64,000 nucleotides of DNA, taken from NCBI GenBank assembly GCA_019359635.1, contig JAHHGY010000002.1:1-64000 (forward strand), in the 5' to 3' direction. The position numbers and the translations under genes are program-made. The stretch is from Chroococcus sp. CMT-3BRIN-NPC107. GTDB taxonomy: Bacteria; Cyanobacteriota; Cyanobacteriia; Cyanobacteriales; Chroococcidiopsidaceae. The notes under the pieces are model-generated. The model was not told the origin of the DNA. It saw only the letters and a list, made by a program, of their open reading frames with translations, and made no database searches. Below are positions 1 through 7,712 of the stretch, piece by piece (the first letter of the stretch is position 1; each line of letters begins with the position of its first letter).

Positions 1-108
1 CGTCCTGTCAATTTTGCCGTTAACGTCCTGTGCGGTTTGATTGCCTACTGTTATCAGCCTAAAAAGCCTTCTCTTCATTTAGAATGGGCTTTACCTCCCT
101 CTGCTTAA
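1..108 (+). CDS. C-terminal end of a cut gene, unidentified
   Basis: Frame 1 is open from the window edge to a TAA at 106-108, giving 35 residues that end in WALPPSA. The start lies outside the window. I do not recognise the family; a helix-like stretch ([14 protein letters not shown]) sits close to the end. It lies directly upstream of the ndhK-like gene and in the same reading frame, so the TAA at 106 also closes any in-frame extension of that gene. Confidence 0.45.
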   Translation, partial: RPVNFAVNVLCGLIAYCYQPKKPSLHLEWALPPSA

Positions 109-243
109 CCCGAACTCAGGTTACTTAGGTCTAACACAGATACACCGCAAATTATTAACCCTAGCGATCGCTCTCAAGTAACTCAACAACTATCAGAAAA
201 CGTTATCCTGACAACCGTTGACGACCTGTATAACTGGGTCAAA

Positions 244-828
244 ATGTCCAGTTTATACCCATTGATGTTTGGCACTGCCTGCTGTTTTATTGAATTTAGT
301 GCCATGCTGGGCGCTCGTTTTGACCTTGACAGATTTGGGATGTTTCCGCGCATGACTCCCAGACAAGCCGATTTGCTAATTACGGCTGGTACGATAACCA
401 TGAAATACGCCCCGGTTTTGGTACGCCTTTACGAACAAAGGCCCAAACCTAAGTATGTAATTGCCATGGGTGCTTGCACGATTACGGGGGGAATGTTTAG
501 CGCCGATTCACCTAGTGCAGTGCGGGGTGTAGATAAGTTGATTCCTGTAGATGTATATTTGCCTGGATGTCTGCCAAGACCAGAGGCGATAATGGATGCA
601 ATTATCAAGCTGCGGAAAAAAATCGCTAACGAGAGTTTACAAGAGCGATCGCACGTTTCTCAAACCCACCGCTATTACACTTGCGTTCATAACAGGAAAA
701 TTGTGCCGGAAACCCATACCGGGCAATATCTCAAGAGTCCGCAACGACAACAACCATTAGAACTTGGCGAGTCACCCTTAAACGCTGCGCTACAAACTAA
801 TTCTCTTGAATCAGTTCAAAATACCTAA
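244..828 (+). CDS. ndhK: NDH-1 subunit K paralogue, start codon uncertain
   Basis: NdhK/NuoB carries the terminal [4Fe-4S] cluster N2 of the thylakoid NAD(P)H dehydrogenase-like complex I. All four cluster ligands are visible, numbering from the ATG at 244: the tandem C13-C14 in [10 protein letters not shown]78 in MGACTITGG and C109 in PGCLPRPEA. The last motif is normally PGCPPRP, so Pro to Leu is a small departure. The conserved NdhK N-terminus ([16 protein letters not shown]) is encoded in the same frame upstream, at about 151-243, but no ATG, GTG or TTG lies between the TAA at 106 and the ATG at 244. Either a rare ATT start (151 or 154) is used or the gene is damaged. The usual partners ndhC and ndhJ are absent, so this is probably a second, divergent copy rather than the operon copy. 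Confidence 0.85.
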   Translation: MSSLYPLMFGTACCFIEFSAMLGARFDLDRFGMFPRMTPRQADLLITAGTITMKYAPVLVRLYEQRPKPKYVIAMGACTITGGMFSADSPSAVRGVDKLIPVDVYLPGCLPRPEAIMDAIIKLRKKIANESLQERSHVSQTHRYYTCVHNRKIVPETHTGQYLKSPQRQQPLELGESPLNAALQTNSLESVQNT

Positions 829-869
829 ACTGCTACTGTAAGATTAATGACTTCGCACTTTACCCGATA

Positions 870-898
870 GTAAGGGCGCAATGCTTTGCGCCCCTACG
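870..898. repeat. Dispersed GGGCGCAA hairpin
   Basis: GGGCGCAA at 874-881 pairs with TTGCGCCC at 886-893 around a TGCT loop, with CCTACGG following. It resembles the gtaggggcgcaa...gcgcccctac palindromes scattered through many filamentous cyanobacterial genomes. It lies 45 bp after the ndhK-like stop and could act as a 3' end structure, but there is no T-run. Confidence 0.6.
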
Positions 899-930
899 GT
901 TAATGTTTAATCATATAGGCTCGCTACAAT

Positions 931-1506
931 ATGACTGCCCTAATCCTCAACTTAAGTCCCACAATTGAGCTAACCGACGAGCAGTTTTTCCAACTGTGTC
1001 AAAACAATCAAGATTTACGCATTGAACGCACAGCACAGGGAAAACTAATTATTATGCCACCGACAGGATGGGGAAGCGGAAACCGAAATGGTAGATTGAC
1101 ACAGCGATTATTTAATTGGACTGACGCTGATGGAACAGGAGTCGCTTTTGATTCTTCTACAGGCTACAAACTCCCCAATGGTGCAAATCGCTCTCCTGAT
1201 GCCTCCTGGATTAGCCGAGAGCGATTAGAGGCTTTAAACCCAGATCCCACCCGATTTATGCCGATGTCCCCTGATTTTGCTGTAGAGTTGCGCTCTGCAA
1301 CCGATGGCTTACGGGCGACACAACAAAAAATGCAGGAATATCTTGATTGTGGCGTGCGTTTAGGTTGGCTGATCGATCCCCAAAATCAGCAAGTTGAAAT
1401 TTATCGGTTAGGGCAAAATGTAGAAGTATTAAAGTCGCCTTCTAGTTTGTCTGGGGAAGATGTATTACCGGGATTTGTTTTAAATTTAACAGGAATTTTG
1501 GATTAA
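931..1506 (+). CDS. Uma2 family (DUF820) nuclease-fold protein
   Basis: A 191-residue protein of the Uma2/DUF820 family, a PD-(D/E)XK restriction-endonuclease-like fold hugely expanded in cyanobacteria; cellular role unknown. Visible family marks are ELTDEQFFQLCQNN near the start, GKLIIMPPTG around residues 38-47, FDSSTGYKLPNG followed by SPDASW (putative metal-binding Asp), and PDFAVELRS with the catalytic Glu in VEL, then KMQEYLDCGVRLGWLIDP. Length is normal and the frame is intact. It stands alone, 102 bp after the ndhK-like gene and followed by a separate membrane-protein gene. Such genes often behave as mobile singletons. Family is clear; substrate is unknown. Confidence 0.9.
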   Translation: MTALILNLSPTIELTDEQFFQLCQNNQDLRIERTAQGKLIIMPPTGWGSGNRNGRLTQRLFNWTDADGTGVAFDSSTGYKLPNGANRSPDASWISRERLEALNPDPTRFMPMSPDFAVELRSATDGLRATQQKMQEYLDCGVRLGWLIDPQNQQVEIYRLGQNVEVLKSPSSLSGEDVLPGFVLNLTGILD

Positions 1507-1608
1507 ACCAATTACAAAATGCGATCGCATTAGTCCTATCTAAATTTTCCCTGCAACAAACCATCTCAACATTTACGTTTTAAGATGAAATGACTTAAAA
1601 CTTACTTT

Positions 1609-2118
1609 ATGAACGCAAATATTATCCCAATATCAACTCTATTTATTGGAATTAACGGTTTGGTTGCCTTAGCTCTTTCCTTCATCGTTGTTGTAGAACG
1701 TACAAAAACAAGGGTTTGGCATGGAGAATCTGTAAAAGATGTGGCAATGCAAATCGATCCTCTGGTTAATCCTACCGCGTGGGTTTCTACCGTCGAGAAC
1801 ACAAGTCAAAAACTCGTCGCTAGCCAAGCTGTAGATCCAGGCGCTTTACAGCGCAAAGTTCGCGCTCATGGCAATTTTGTTGAATATGTACCGCTTGGAT
1901 TACTGTTTATCGTTGCTTTAGAATTAATGCGATCGCCAAGTTGGTTATTGTGGCTATTAGCAGCAACCCTTACAGTAGGAAGACTCGTTTACGCTTGGGG
2001 TGTCATTAACACTTATGGACCTTCCATAGGTAGAGCCATTGGTTTTTTTGCAACTTGGTTTGTTTATATATTAGGCTCAACCGCTTGTATCTACTATGCC
2101 TTTCAGGGTTTAAGGTAA
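1609..2118 (+). CDS. MAPEG family membrane protein
   Basis: A 169-residue integral membrane protein of the MAPEG superfamily (eicosanoid and glutathione metabolism related). Four hydrophobic segments are visible, at about residues 8-28, 96-110, 113-133 and 142-165. The signature RKVRAHGNFVEYVPLGLL (residues ~82-99) and a later RLVYAWG resemble the glutathione-binding loop of the family. The loop between segment 1 and the RKVRAHGNF motif is longer than in small MAPEG members. The 3' end overlaps the convergent DUF4079 gene by 9 bp. In bacteria the substrate is generally unknown, and glutathione dependence here is inference. Confidence 0.88.
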   Translation: MNANIIPISTLFIGINGLVALALSFIVVVERTKTRVWHGESVKDVAMQIDPLVNPTAWVSTVENTSQKLVASQAVDPGALQRKVRAHGNFVEYVPLGLLFIVALELMRSPSWLLWLLAATLTVGRLVYAWGVINTYGPSIGRAIGFFATWFVYILGSTACIYYAFQGLR

Positions 2119-2544
2119 GTATTTTTGCACAACACTCCAACCCGTCAGCGACACCCAAACTAGCCCAGCAAATAAAGTAATATTTGTACCAATGTGAACG
2201 CTCCACGCCCAAGGTTTGACATGGATTAATGTTGCGCTTGCCCCTGATAGTAAAACTAGCCCAACAACCACTAAACCTGCTAAATAATGGGATGAATGAC
2301 CTAAAGAGCCAAAATGACCTAAAGTACCAACAATTCCGATCGCAAGTAACAGTAAAACTAAACCAACTAAACTAGCACCCAGTACGTAATGCAAAAACTT
2401 TAACCAACTTGGTTGAGTTATAGATTTTGTTCTAGTTCCAAACATCCAAGCTCCTGTCACCGCTAGTAGTAAATAAGCTAGGACAGAAAAACCCATTGAC
2501 CAAGCGGCTATTTTCCATAACCAAATAAACGAAGGTAGATTCAA
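2110..2544 (-). CDS. DUF4079 membrane protein
   Basis: A 144-residue protein with four predicted membrane helices, beginning MNLPSFIWLWKIAAWSMG as in cyanobacterial DUF4079 proteins. Histidines lie near helix ends: HYVLGA, GHFGSLGHSSHYLAG and LIHVKPWAWSVHIG. The family has been compared with cytochrome b561-like four-helix proteins, so haem binding is possible but not shown. It is transcribed toward the MAPEG gene, and their ends overlap by 9 bp. Start: the MNLPSF form matches the family, and no earlier in-frame start is needed. Function unknown. Confidence 0.82.
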   Translation of the reverse strand: MNLPSFIWLWKIAAWSMGFSVLAYLLLAVTGAWMFGTRTKSITQPSWLKFLHYVLGASLVGLVLLLLAIGIVGTLGHFGSLGHSSHYLAGLVVVGLVLLSGASATLIHVKPWAWSVHIGTNITLFAGLVWVSLTGWSVVQKYLP

Positions 2545-2716
2545 CCCTAGTAACCCAATTAAAACTTAAGCGTAATGTATTCTAATAGCTACGTTACCTC
2601 ACTTTTCAGCTTTGTGAGTTATCTTTTCTTAAGGGCAGATTTTAAAAAATTATCAAACGGGCAGCTAAAGTTAGCAACCCGCAAGCACTTGATGAAGTTT
2701 TTTCATTTTTGGCAAT

Positions 2717-3112
2717 TTTTAAGAAACGGCGGCAGTCAAATTTTCATGCTTTGGGATCAAACCTTCATTTGCTGCTTCTGATGCTTGCACGTCTAATTGC
2801 CCTGTAAAAGCACTGCTATTTTCTTCATCCATTAGCAAGCGATCGCAGGGAATATTGTCTGACAAAATCGAACTTGCCATCATGCCTGTATGAATCTCTA
2901 ACACTGCTTGCGACGGCGCTTCAAATACTAACCTTTGTCCGGGAAAAACTACCCGCTCAAAATACCAATTTCCGATATTAGAACTACGAGCTATTTGAAT
3001 TTTACTTGTCGCATTCACGTAGCAGCAAACAATACGGTGGGATTCATCCGATGGTATAGGATCGATTATTTGAGCCATAACTGCTAATCAGCTTTTACGC
3101 CGTTTCTTAAAA
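2717..3112. repeat. 15-bp inverted repeat bracketing the DUF1830 gene
   Basis: TTTTAAGAAACGGCG at 2717-2731 and its exact complement CGCCGTTTCTTAAAA at 3098-3112. The left arm includes the stop codon of the minus-strand gene and the right arm lies in its 5' untranslated region. Fifteen perfect bases within 400 bp is unlikely by chance. It could be the ends of a small mobile cassette or a long-range RNA pairing of the two mRNA ends. Confidence 0.65.
2719..3078 (-). CDS. DUF1830 domain protein
   Basis: A 119-residue cytosolic protein with the DUF1830 core, a small cyanobacteria-restricted family of unknown function. The core is residues ~16-85: IVCCYVNATSKIQIAR, then NWYFERVVFPGQRLVFEAP and LEIHTGMMASSILSDNIPCDRL. 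The C-terminal ~34 residues are polar and variable. A 15-bp inverted repeat brackets the gene: one arm lies 20-34 nt upstream of the ATG (3098-3112), the other spans the stop codon (2717-2731). Neighbours give no functional hint. The 2545-2718 gap downstream of the stop holds no convincing gene. Confidence 0.85.
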   Translation of the reverse strand: MAQIIDPIPSDESHRIVCCYVNATSKIQIARSSNIGNWYFERVVFPGQRLVFEAPSQAVLEIHTGMMASSILSDNIPCDRLLMDEENSSAFTGQLDVQASEAANEGLIPKHENLTAAVS

Positions 3113-3554
3113 CTACCTTTCAACGCTAACACTGGCGATCCCCACCTGTTGTAACCTCTACTACCATCTAACTATTTTTTAACAATCTACTTCTTAAGAT
3201 AGACAGACAGAATGTAAAAACTATATTAACTCCCTGCATTTTATGCAATAAGAAATTGACGAATTATAAGATTAGTGTTAAACAGCGCAGAAAAAATATT
3301 TTTCTGGAAATTCTTAGCGAAGTTTTATCTAAATCCTCCCTCTCCTAAGTAAAGTAGGTGTTATCGTAAAGTTATATGAATAAACTTCATAAAACTCGGT
3401 AAGTTAAAGGACATCTCCTCTAGCTTACAAAAATAGAAGTATAAGTTGGATCTAGAAACCAGCAGGAATTGGGCAAAAAAGCAATCTGGTTAAGAAAGAG
3501 TGTGTTGCTGGTGACAGATGACGTATAGGACTAGATAGAAGTTAAAAAACCACA
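3113..3554. other. AT-rich intergenic region, likely promoter and leader of the radical SAM operon
   Basis: About 440 bp without a convincing coding frame. It separates the divergent DUF1830 and radical SAM genes and must hold both promoters. There are AT-rich stretches (for example 3176-3310), but no recognisable operator, riboswitch or strong terminator was found by eye. Confidence 0.5.
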
Positions 3555-5126
3555 ATGGAAAACCGCATTCTTTACGTTCGCCTTCCGTGCAATCCTATTT
3601 TTCCGATTGGGGTTGTCTATTTAGCTGATGGCCTACACAAGCAATTTCCCGAAGTTGAGCAGCGTATCTTTGACTTGGGAGTTGTACCGCCCTTAGATTT
3701 TAATACGGCTCTAGATGAGTGTGTGGACGAGTTTAAACCGACCCTATTAGTATTTTCGTGGCGAGATATTCAAATCTACGCACCAGTAGGCGGACGAGGC
3801 GGAAACCCGTTGCAAAATGCTTTTGAATTTTACTATGCCAGCAATCCATTAATTAAATTACGGGGAGCTTTGGGCGGATTTAGACTTGCAGCTTCTTACT
3901 ATACAGAACTTTGGCGCAATCAAGGATTAATTTCTAGAGGACTAAAACGCGCTCGAAAGTACAATAACCAAGCTCGTGCAGTAGTGGGCGGCGGCGCTGT
4001 TAGTGTGTTTTACGAGCAGTTGGGTAATAAATTGCCCAAGGGAACAATTGTCTCGGTGGGCGAAGGAGAGACGCTGTTAGAAAAGCTGATTAAAGGGGAA
4101 GACTTAAAGAGCGAACGGTGTTATGTAGTGGGAGAAGAAAAACCACGCGATCGCCTAATTCACGAACAACCCACCCCAATTGAGAAAAGCGCCTGTAATT
4201 ACGACTATATAGAAAGCATCTGGACAGAATTTCAGTATTATCTGCAATCGTCGGACTTTTACATCGGCGTACAAACAAAGCGTGGATGTCCTCACAACTG
4301 CTGTTATTGCGTCTATACCGTAGTAGAAGGCAAACAAGTCCGCATCAATCCCGCCGATGAAGTGGTTGCTGAAATGCGACAATTATACGATCGCGGTATT
4401 CGCAATTTTTGGTTTACCGACGCGCAATTTATCCCCGCTAAACGGTTCATGGATGATGCGGTAGAGTTGCTGCAAAAAATTGTCGATTCTGGGATGAATG
4501 ACATTCACTGGGCGGCTTACATTCGCGCTGATAACTTAACTCCTCAGTTGTGCGAATTGATGGCTAAAACTGGGATGAACTACTTTGAAATTGGTATCAC
4601 TAGCGGTTCTCAAGAGTTAGTTCGCAAAATGCGAATGGGCTACAATCTGCGAACAGTTTTAGAAAATTGCCGCGATTTAAAAGCCGCAGGTTTCAACGAT
4701 TTAGTCTCCGTCAACTATTCTTTCAACGTGATTGACGAACGCCCCGAAACTATTCGCCAAACCATTGCCTACCACCGAGAATTAGAAAAAATCTTTGGCG
4801 CGGATAAAGTTGAGCCAGCTATATTCTTTATTGGACTGCAACCGCATACCCATTTAGAAGACTACGCGCTCAAAAACGGCATTCTTAAACCAGATTACGA
4901 TCCTATGAGTTTAATGCCTTGGACAGCCAAAAAACTTCTATGGAATCCCGAACCATTAGGCTCGTTTTTTGGTGAAGTTTGTTTGCAAGCGTGGAGACAA
5001 AACCCCAACGATTTCGGGCGAGAAGTTATGAATATACTAGAGGCAAAACTAGGCAAATCCGAGTTAGAAGAAGCTCTCAGCGCTCCAATTTCTACTGATG
5101 AAAAGCAATTAGTAGCAGCATCATAA
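3555..5126 (+). CDS. B12-binding-type radical SAM protein, PSII high-light acclimation family
   Basis: A 523-residue radical SAM enzyme. The [4Fe-4S]/SAM motif is C245-x3-C249-x2-C252 (KRGCPHNCCYC). The N-terminal ~200 residues look like the cobalamin-binding-type domain of this class, with glycine-rich AVVGGGAVS at ~142-150 and VGEGE at ~168-172, but no DxHxxG motif, so B12 binding is uncertain. The protein resembles the cyanobacterial family annotated as photosystem II high light acclimation radical SAM protein. That name is from memory and the reaction is unknown. It is followed after 36 bp by the DICT/HD gene and then by a pentapeptide gene, suggesting one transcript. The ATG at 3555 gives the family-like start MENRILYVRLP. 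Confidence 0.85.
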   Translation: MENRILYVRLPCNPIFPIGVVYLADGLHKQFPEVEQRIFDLGVVPPLDFNTALDECVDEFKPTLLVFSWRDIQIYAPVGGRGGNPLQNAFEFYYASNPLIKLRGALGGFRLAASYYTELWRNQGLISRGLKRARKYNNQARAVVGGGAVSVFYEQLGNKLPKGTIVSVGEGETLLEKLIKGEDLKSERCYVVGEEKPRDRLIHEQPTPIEKSACNYDYIESIWTEFQYYLQSSDFYIGVQTKRGCPHNCCYCVYTVVEGKQVRINPADEVVAEMRQLYDRGIRNFWFTDAQFIPAKRFMDDAVELLQKIVDSGMNDIHWAAYIRADNLTPQLCELMAKTGMNYFEIGITSGSQELVRKMRMGYNLRTVLENCRDLKAAGFNDLVSVNYSFNVIDERPETIRQTIAYHRELEKIFGADKVEPAIFFIGLQPHTHLEDYALKNGILKPDYDPMSLMPWTAKKLLWNPEPLGSFFGEVCLQAWRQNPNDFGREVMNILEAKLGKSELEEALSAPISTDEKQLVAAS

Positions 5127-5162
5127 TATATAGTTTCGGCGGTTCGTTAGTAAATTCCTAAT

Positions 5163-6518
5163 ATGTTACAAGGTTCAATTTTACAAAAGTTAGCAGCAGC
5201 CCATGCTGAAAAAAGACCCCTAAACTTTGGGGTTTACTACAAAAATACTTTAGTTGCTCTGTGTCACGCCTTAGAAGACTGTATTCTAAGCTGTAGTGCG
5301 CCTCCCTTGGTAATTACCGCCTTTCAACGGGGCAAATGGTATCTCCAAGAAGCAGATAGGTACAACGAATTAGCCCAAAAATCTACTCAAGTAGCAATCA
5401 TGGCTGCTCACGAGGCGGGATTTGTCGAACATCCTACAAGCCAATTGCCGAATGTAGACGTACTAGCATTAGAACCAAGCGATCCTGTAGCCCAAGAATG
5501 GCATTTAATGATTTTGGGATCTAGCTATAGTGCTATGGTACTTTGTCAAGAATTGACAGAGGCAGACTATGGAACCGCCGGAAAACCAGATACAGATTTA
5601 GAGCGGAAATTTTACGGATTTTGGACATTTGAGCCTGCGTTAGTGCAAGAAACAATGGAAATTGCGATCGCGCATATTCAAACCTACAACCCAGAACTCG
5701 CCCAGAAACTAACTAATCAACTCAAAGAAATAGTTGAGGCTACTCCAAATACCGAACCCGACGACTTAGGCTCTATTGTCTCCCGCGTAGTAGATTACTT
5801 GCATACCAGCGAAGTAGAAGGCAACCCAGAGACGCACCTAAAAGCCTTAGACAATAACCTAGTTTCTAACGAACTTCAGGCATTTTTACGTCTGGCGCAA
5901 CTAATAGATACTGCCGATACCACTAACCAAATGGCTGCGGCTGAAGTTGCCGCTTTAGCCGAAACTGTTGGGCAAATGCTCGATTTACCAGCTTGGCAGC
6001 TAAAACGCTTGCGTCTTGCTGGATTACTACATAAAGTCGCCCCTTGTACTGTAACGGTTGAGTATGGAGAAGCCCCTAGTTGCCCTTTAATACCCGCCGC
6101 GCAGGTGTTGCGGACAATGCCCCGGATGAGTGCGATCGCTCGTATAATTACCCATCAAAACGAATGGTGGAACGGCGAAGGACAACCCGGCGGTTATGCT
6201 GGGGAGGAAATACCTTTAGAATCGAGAATTTTAGGCTTAGTTACCGCTTTTCAAAAGCGTACAACCCAATTACAAGCATCCCACCATAGCGGCGACTCGG
6301 TACTAATGCAAGTGTTAGCAGAGTTTAGAGCGCAGCAAGGAGAACGTTGGGAGCCAAAACTTTTAGATACCTTAGAACTGTTAGTAATGGGATTGCAACA
6401 AGGCATGAATTTACCTGTTGCTTTACCTAAAATTAGTGCAGGAATGTGGTTAGTTGATTCTCAAGGTACGGATGTGCCAACTATTAACGATAAGAGAGTA
6501 ATAAGCAGTGGATATTGA
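5163..6518 (+). CDS. DICT sensory domain protein with degenerate HD region
   Basis: A 451-residue soluble protein. Residues ~1-175 match the DICT domain (found with diguanylate cyclases and two-component proteins): NFGVYYKNTLVALCHALEDC, then PLVITAFQRGKWYLQEADRY, and ERKFYGFWTFEP. Residues ~230-420 resemble an HD/HD-GYP-like phosphohydrolase fold: LRLAGLLHKVAP, then ARIITHQNEWWNGEGQPGGYAGEEIPLESRI. The expected HD pair reads LHKV, so cyclic-di-GMP hydrolysis is doubtful and a sensing or scaffold role is more likely. The last 11 bp overlap the GTG start of the pentapeptide gene, so the two are probably translationally coupled. Confidence 0.85.
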   Translation: MLQGSILQKLAAAHAEKRPLNFGVYYKNTLVALCHALEDCILSCSAPPLVITAFQRGKWYLQEADRYNELAQKSTQVAIMAAHEAGFVEHPTSQLPNVDVLALEPSDPVAQEWHLMILGSSYSAMVLCQELTEADYGTAGKPDTDLERKFYGFWTFEPALVQETMEIAIAHIQTYNPELAQKLTNQLKEIVEATPNTEPDDLGSIVSRVVDYLHTSEVEGNPETHLKALDNNLVSNELQAFLRLAQLIDTADTTNQMAAAEVAALAETVGQMLDLPAWQLKRLRLAGLLHKVAPCTVTVEYGEAPSCPLIPAAQVLRTMPRMSAIARIITHQNEWWNGEGQPGGYAGEEIPLESRILGLVTAFQKRTTQLQASHHSGDSVLMQVLAEFRAQQGERWEPKLLDTLELLVMGLQQGMNLPVALPKISAGMWLVDSQGTDVPTINDKRVISSGY

Positions 6519-7137
6519 AGTCATCCGTAAAGGGAAAGTCGTTCATTTACCAGGAGCTAATTTAGAAGATGAAGATTTTTCTAATTTGGATCTCACAGGC
6601 ATCAACCTAGCCGGAGCAAACTTAGTTGGAGTTGACTTTTCTGGTTCAAAACTAGAAAGGGCGAGGCTAGAGGGAGCAAATTTACTTGGAAGTCAGTTAT
6701 TAGGTACAGACTTAAGGGCAAATCTGTTAGGAGCTAATTTGATGCAAGCAAACCTAAGCGGGGCAGATTTGCGCGGTAGTAACTTAAGAGGGGCGAATCT
6801 TATGGGTGCTAAATTAACCCAAGCCTCGTTTGCGGGAGCTTTTTTAAGTGGGGCTAATTTAATGAGCGTCAACTTGCAGGGTGTGGACTTGCGGGGTGCA
6901 GATTTGCGAGGAGTCAATCTCAGTGGCGCAAATTTACAAGGAGCGAATCTAAGTCAAGCCAATTTGCAAGGGGCGTTACTTCAAGAAGCCAATTTAGAGG
7001 AAGCCGATTTACGCAATGCTAATTTATCTGGGGCAAATTTGACCGGAGCCAATTTATTGTGTGCGGAGTTGGAAGGAACTAATTTAGCTGGAGTCAATTT
7101 TACAGGCGCTTGTTTGGTTGGTACGGTAGCAAAGTAG
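6508..7137 (+). CDS. Pentapeptide repeat protein
   Basis: A 209-residue protein. After a ~17-residue lead it is almost entirely tandem A(D/N)LxG-type pentapeptides (LTGINLAGANLVGVDFSGSK and so on), about 36 repeats, predicting one right-handed quadrilateral beta-helix. No signal peptide or membrane segment is seen. The start is GTG at 6508, overlapping the DICT/HD stop by 11 bp, which argues for co-translation. Cyanobacterial pentapeptide proteins have varied and mostly unknown roles. Operon position suggests it works with the radical SAM and DICT proteins, which is inference. Confidence 0.93.
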   Translation: MDIEVIRKGKVVHLPGANLEDEDFSNLDLTGINLAGANLVGVDFSGSKLERARLEGANLLGSQLLGTDLRANLLGANLMQANLSGADLRGSNLRGANLMGAKLTQASFAGAFLSGANLMSVNLQGVDLRGADLRGVNLSGANLQGANLSQANLQGALLQEANLEEADLRNANLSGANLTGANLLCAELEGTNLAGVNFTGACLVGTVAK

Positions 7138-7279
7138 CAAATAGTTAAATAGATTCTCTAAAGTAAGGGTATTTAATTCGCTAATGCCGAGACAAAGCTT
7201 CGTTCGGAGAGCTTAGCAATATCAAAGGATATATAGGCGAAATTCTTAGAGACATGATGTATATATATGAAAACAGGTA

Positions 7280-7297
7280 AATTGTACAATTTGTACA
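7280..7297. promoter_or_regulatory. Candidate Phd/YefM operator (two TGTACA palindromes)
   Basis: A 12-bp perfect palindrome AATTGTACAATT (7280-7291) is followed directly by a second TGTACA (7292-7297), centres 9 bp apart. It lies 77 bp upstream of the antitoxin ATG. E. coli YefM-YoeB autorepression uses long and short palindromes with TGTACA cores, so the long-plus-short layout here is a plausible operator. The spacing differs from the E. coli case as I recall it. Confidence 0.5.
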
Positions 7298-7373
7298 TTC
7301 TGAACCAAGCTTTGTAGAGGAAGCTCTACCCCGCAAGCATTGCGTCCTATTGGAAGAATAATAAAGCGATCGT

Positions 7374-7709
7374 ATGATTAGAACTAATCTTAGTGAATCT
7401 CGCGATAATTTATCGGACTTAGTTAATCGTGTAGGTTACGGTCAAGAGCGAATAATGCTTGAGCGACATGGAAAGCCAGTAGCGGCAATAGTTAGTCTTG
7501 AAGATATTAATCGCCTAGAAGCTTTTGAAGATGCTAGTAGCTCTGCGTTGCTCAAACTTAAGCAAGAAAAAGATGAACTTATGCTCTCGTTGTTTTTAGA
7601 TTTGCTAATGGAGAAGGCTTTACAAAATTCTGGGGAATTGGAAAGTTACACAGAAGATATGGCATCTGAAGATGATGAATTGATGGCAGGAGTGGTGTTT
7701 GATTCGTAA
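7374..7709 (+). CDS. Phd/YefM family antitoxin
   Basis: A 111-residue protein. The N-terminal ~58 residues are a Phd/YefM DNA-binding fold: NLSESRDNLSDLVNRVGYGQERIMLERHGKPVAAIVSLEDINRLE, read as separate motifs. The C-terminal part is acidic and helical (KLKQEKDELMLSLFLDLLMEKAL, then EDMASEDDELMAG), typical of a toxin-neutralising tail, and is longer than in minimal Phd proteins. It should bind the toxin and autorepress. The TGTACA pair upstream is a candidate operator. The toxin reading frame begins 3 bp after the stop (GTG at 7713). The antitoxin frame is intact although the toxin frame is not. Confidence 0.87.
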   Translation: MIRTNLSESRDNLSDLVNRVGYGQERIMLERHGKPVAAIVSLEDINRLEAFEDASSSALLKLKQEKDELMLSLFLDLLMEKALQNSGELESYTEDMASEDDELMAGVVFDS

Positions 7710-7712
7710 TGG

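Noticed and set aside
2575-2781. 68-codon open frame on the plus strand
   Set aside because: Composition is Phe/Leu/Lys-rich without a family pattern and it runs into the antisense end of the DUF1830 gene.
6508-7137. Short-period repetition in the DNA
   Set aside because: Explained by pentapeptide repeats in the protein; not a CRISPR or a DNA repeat array.
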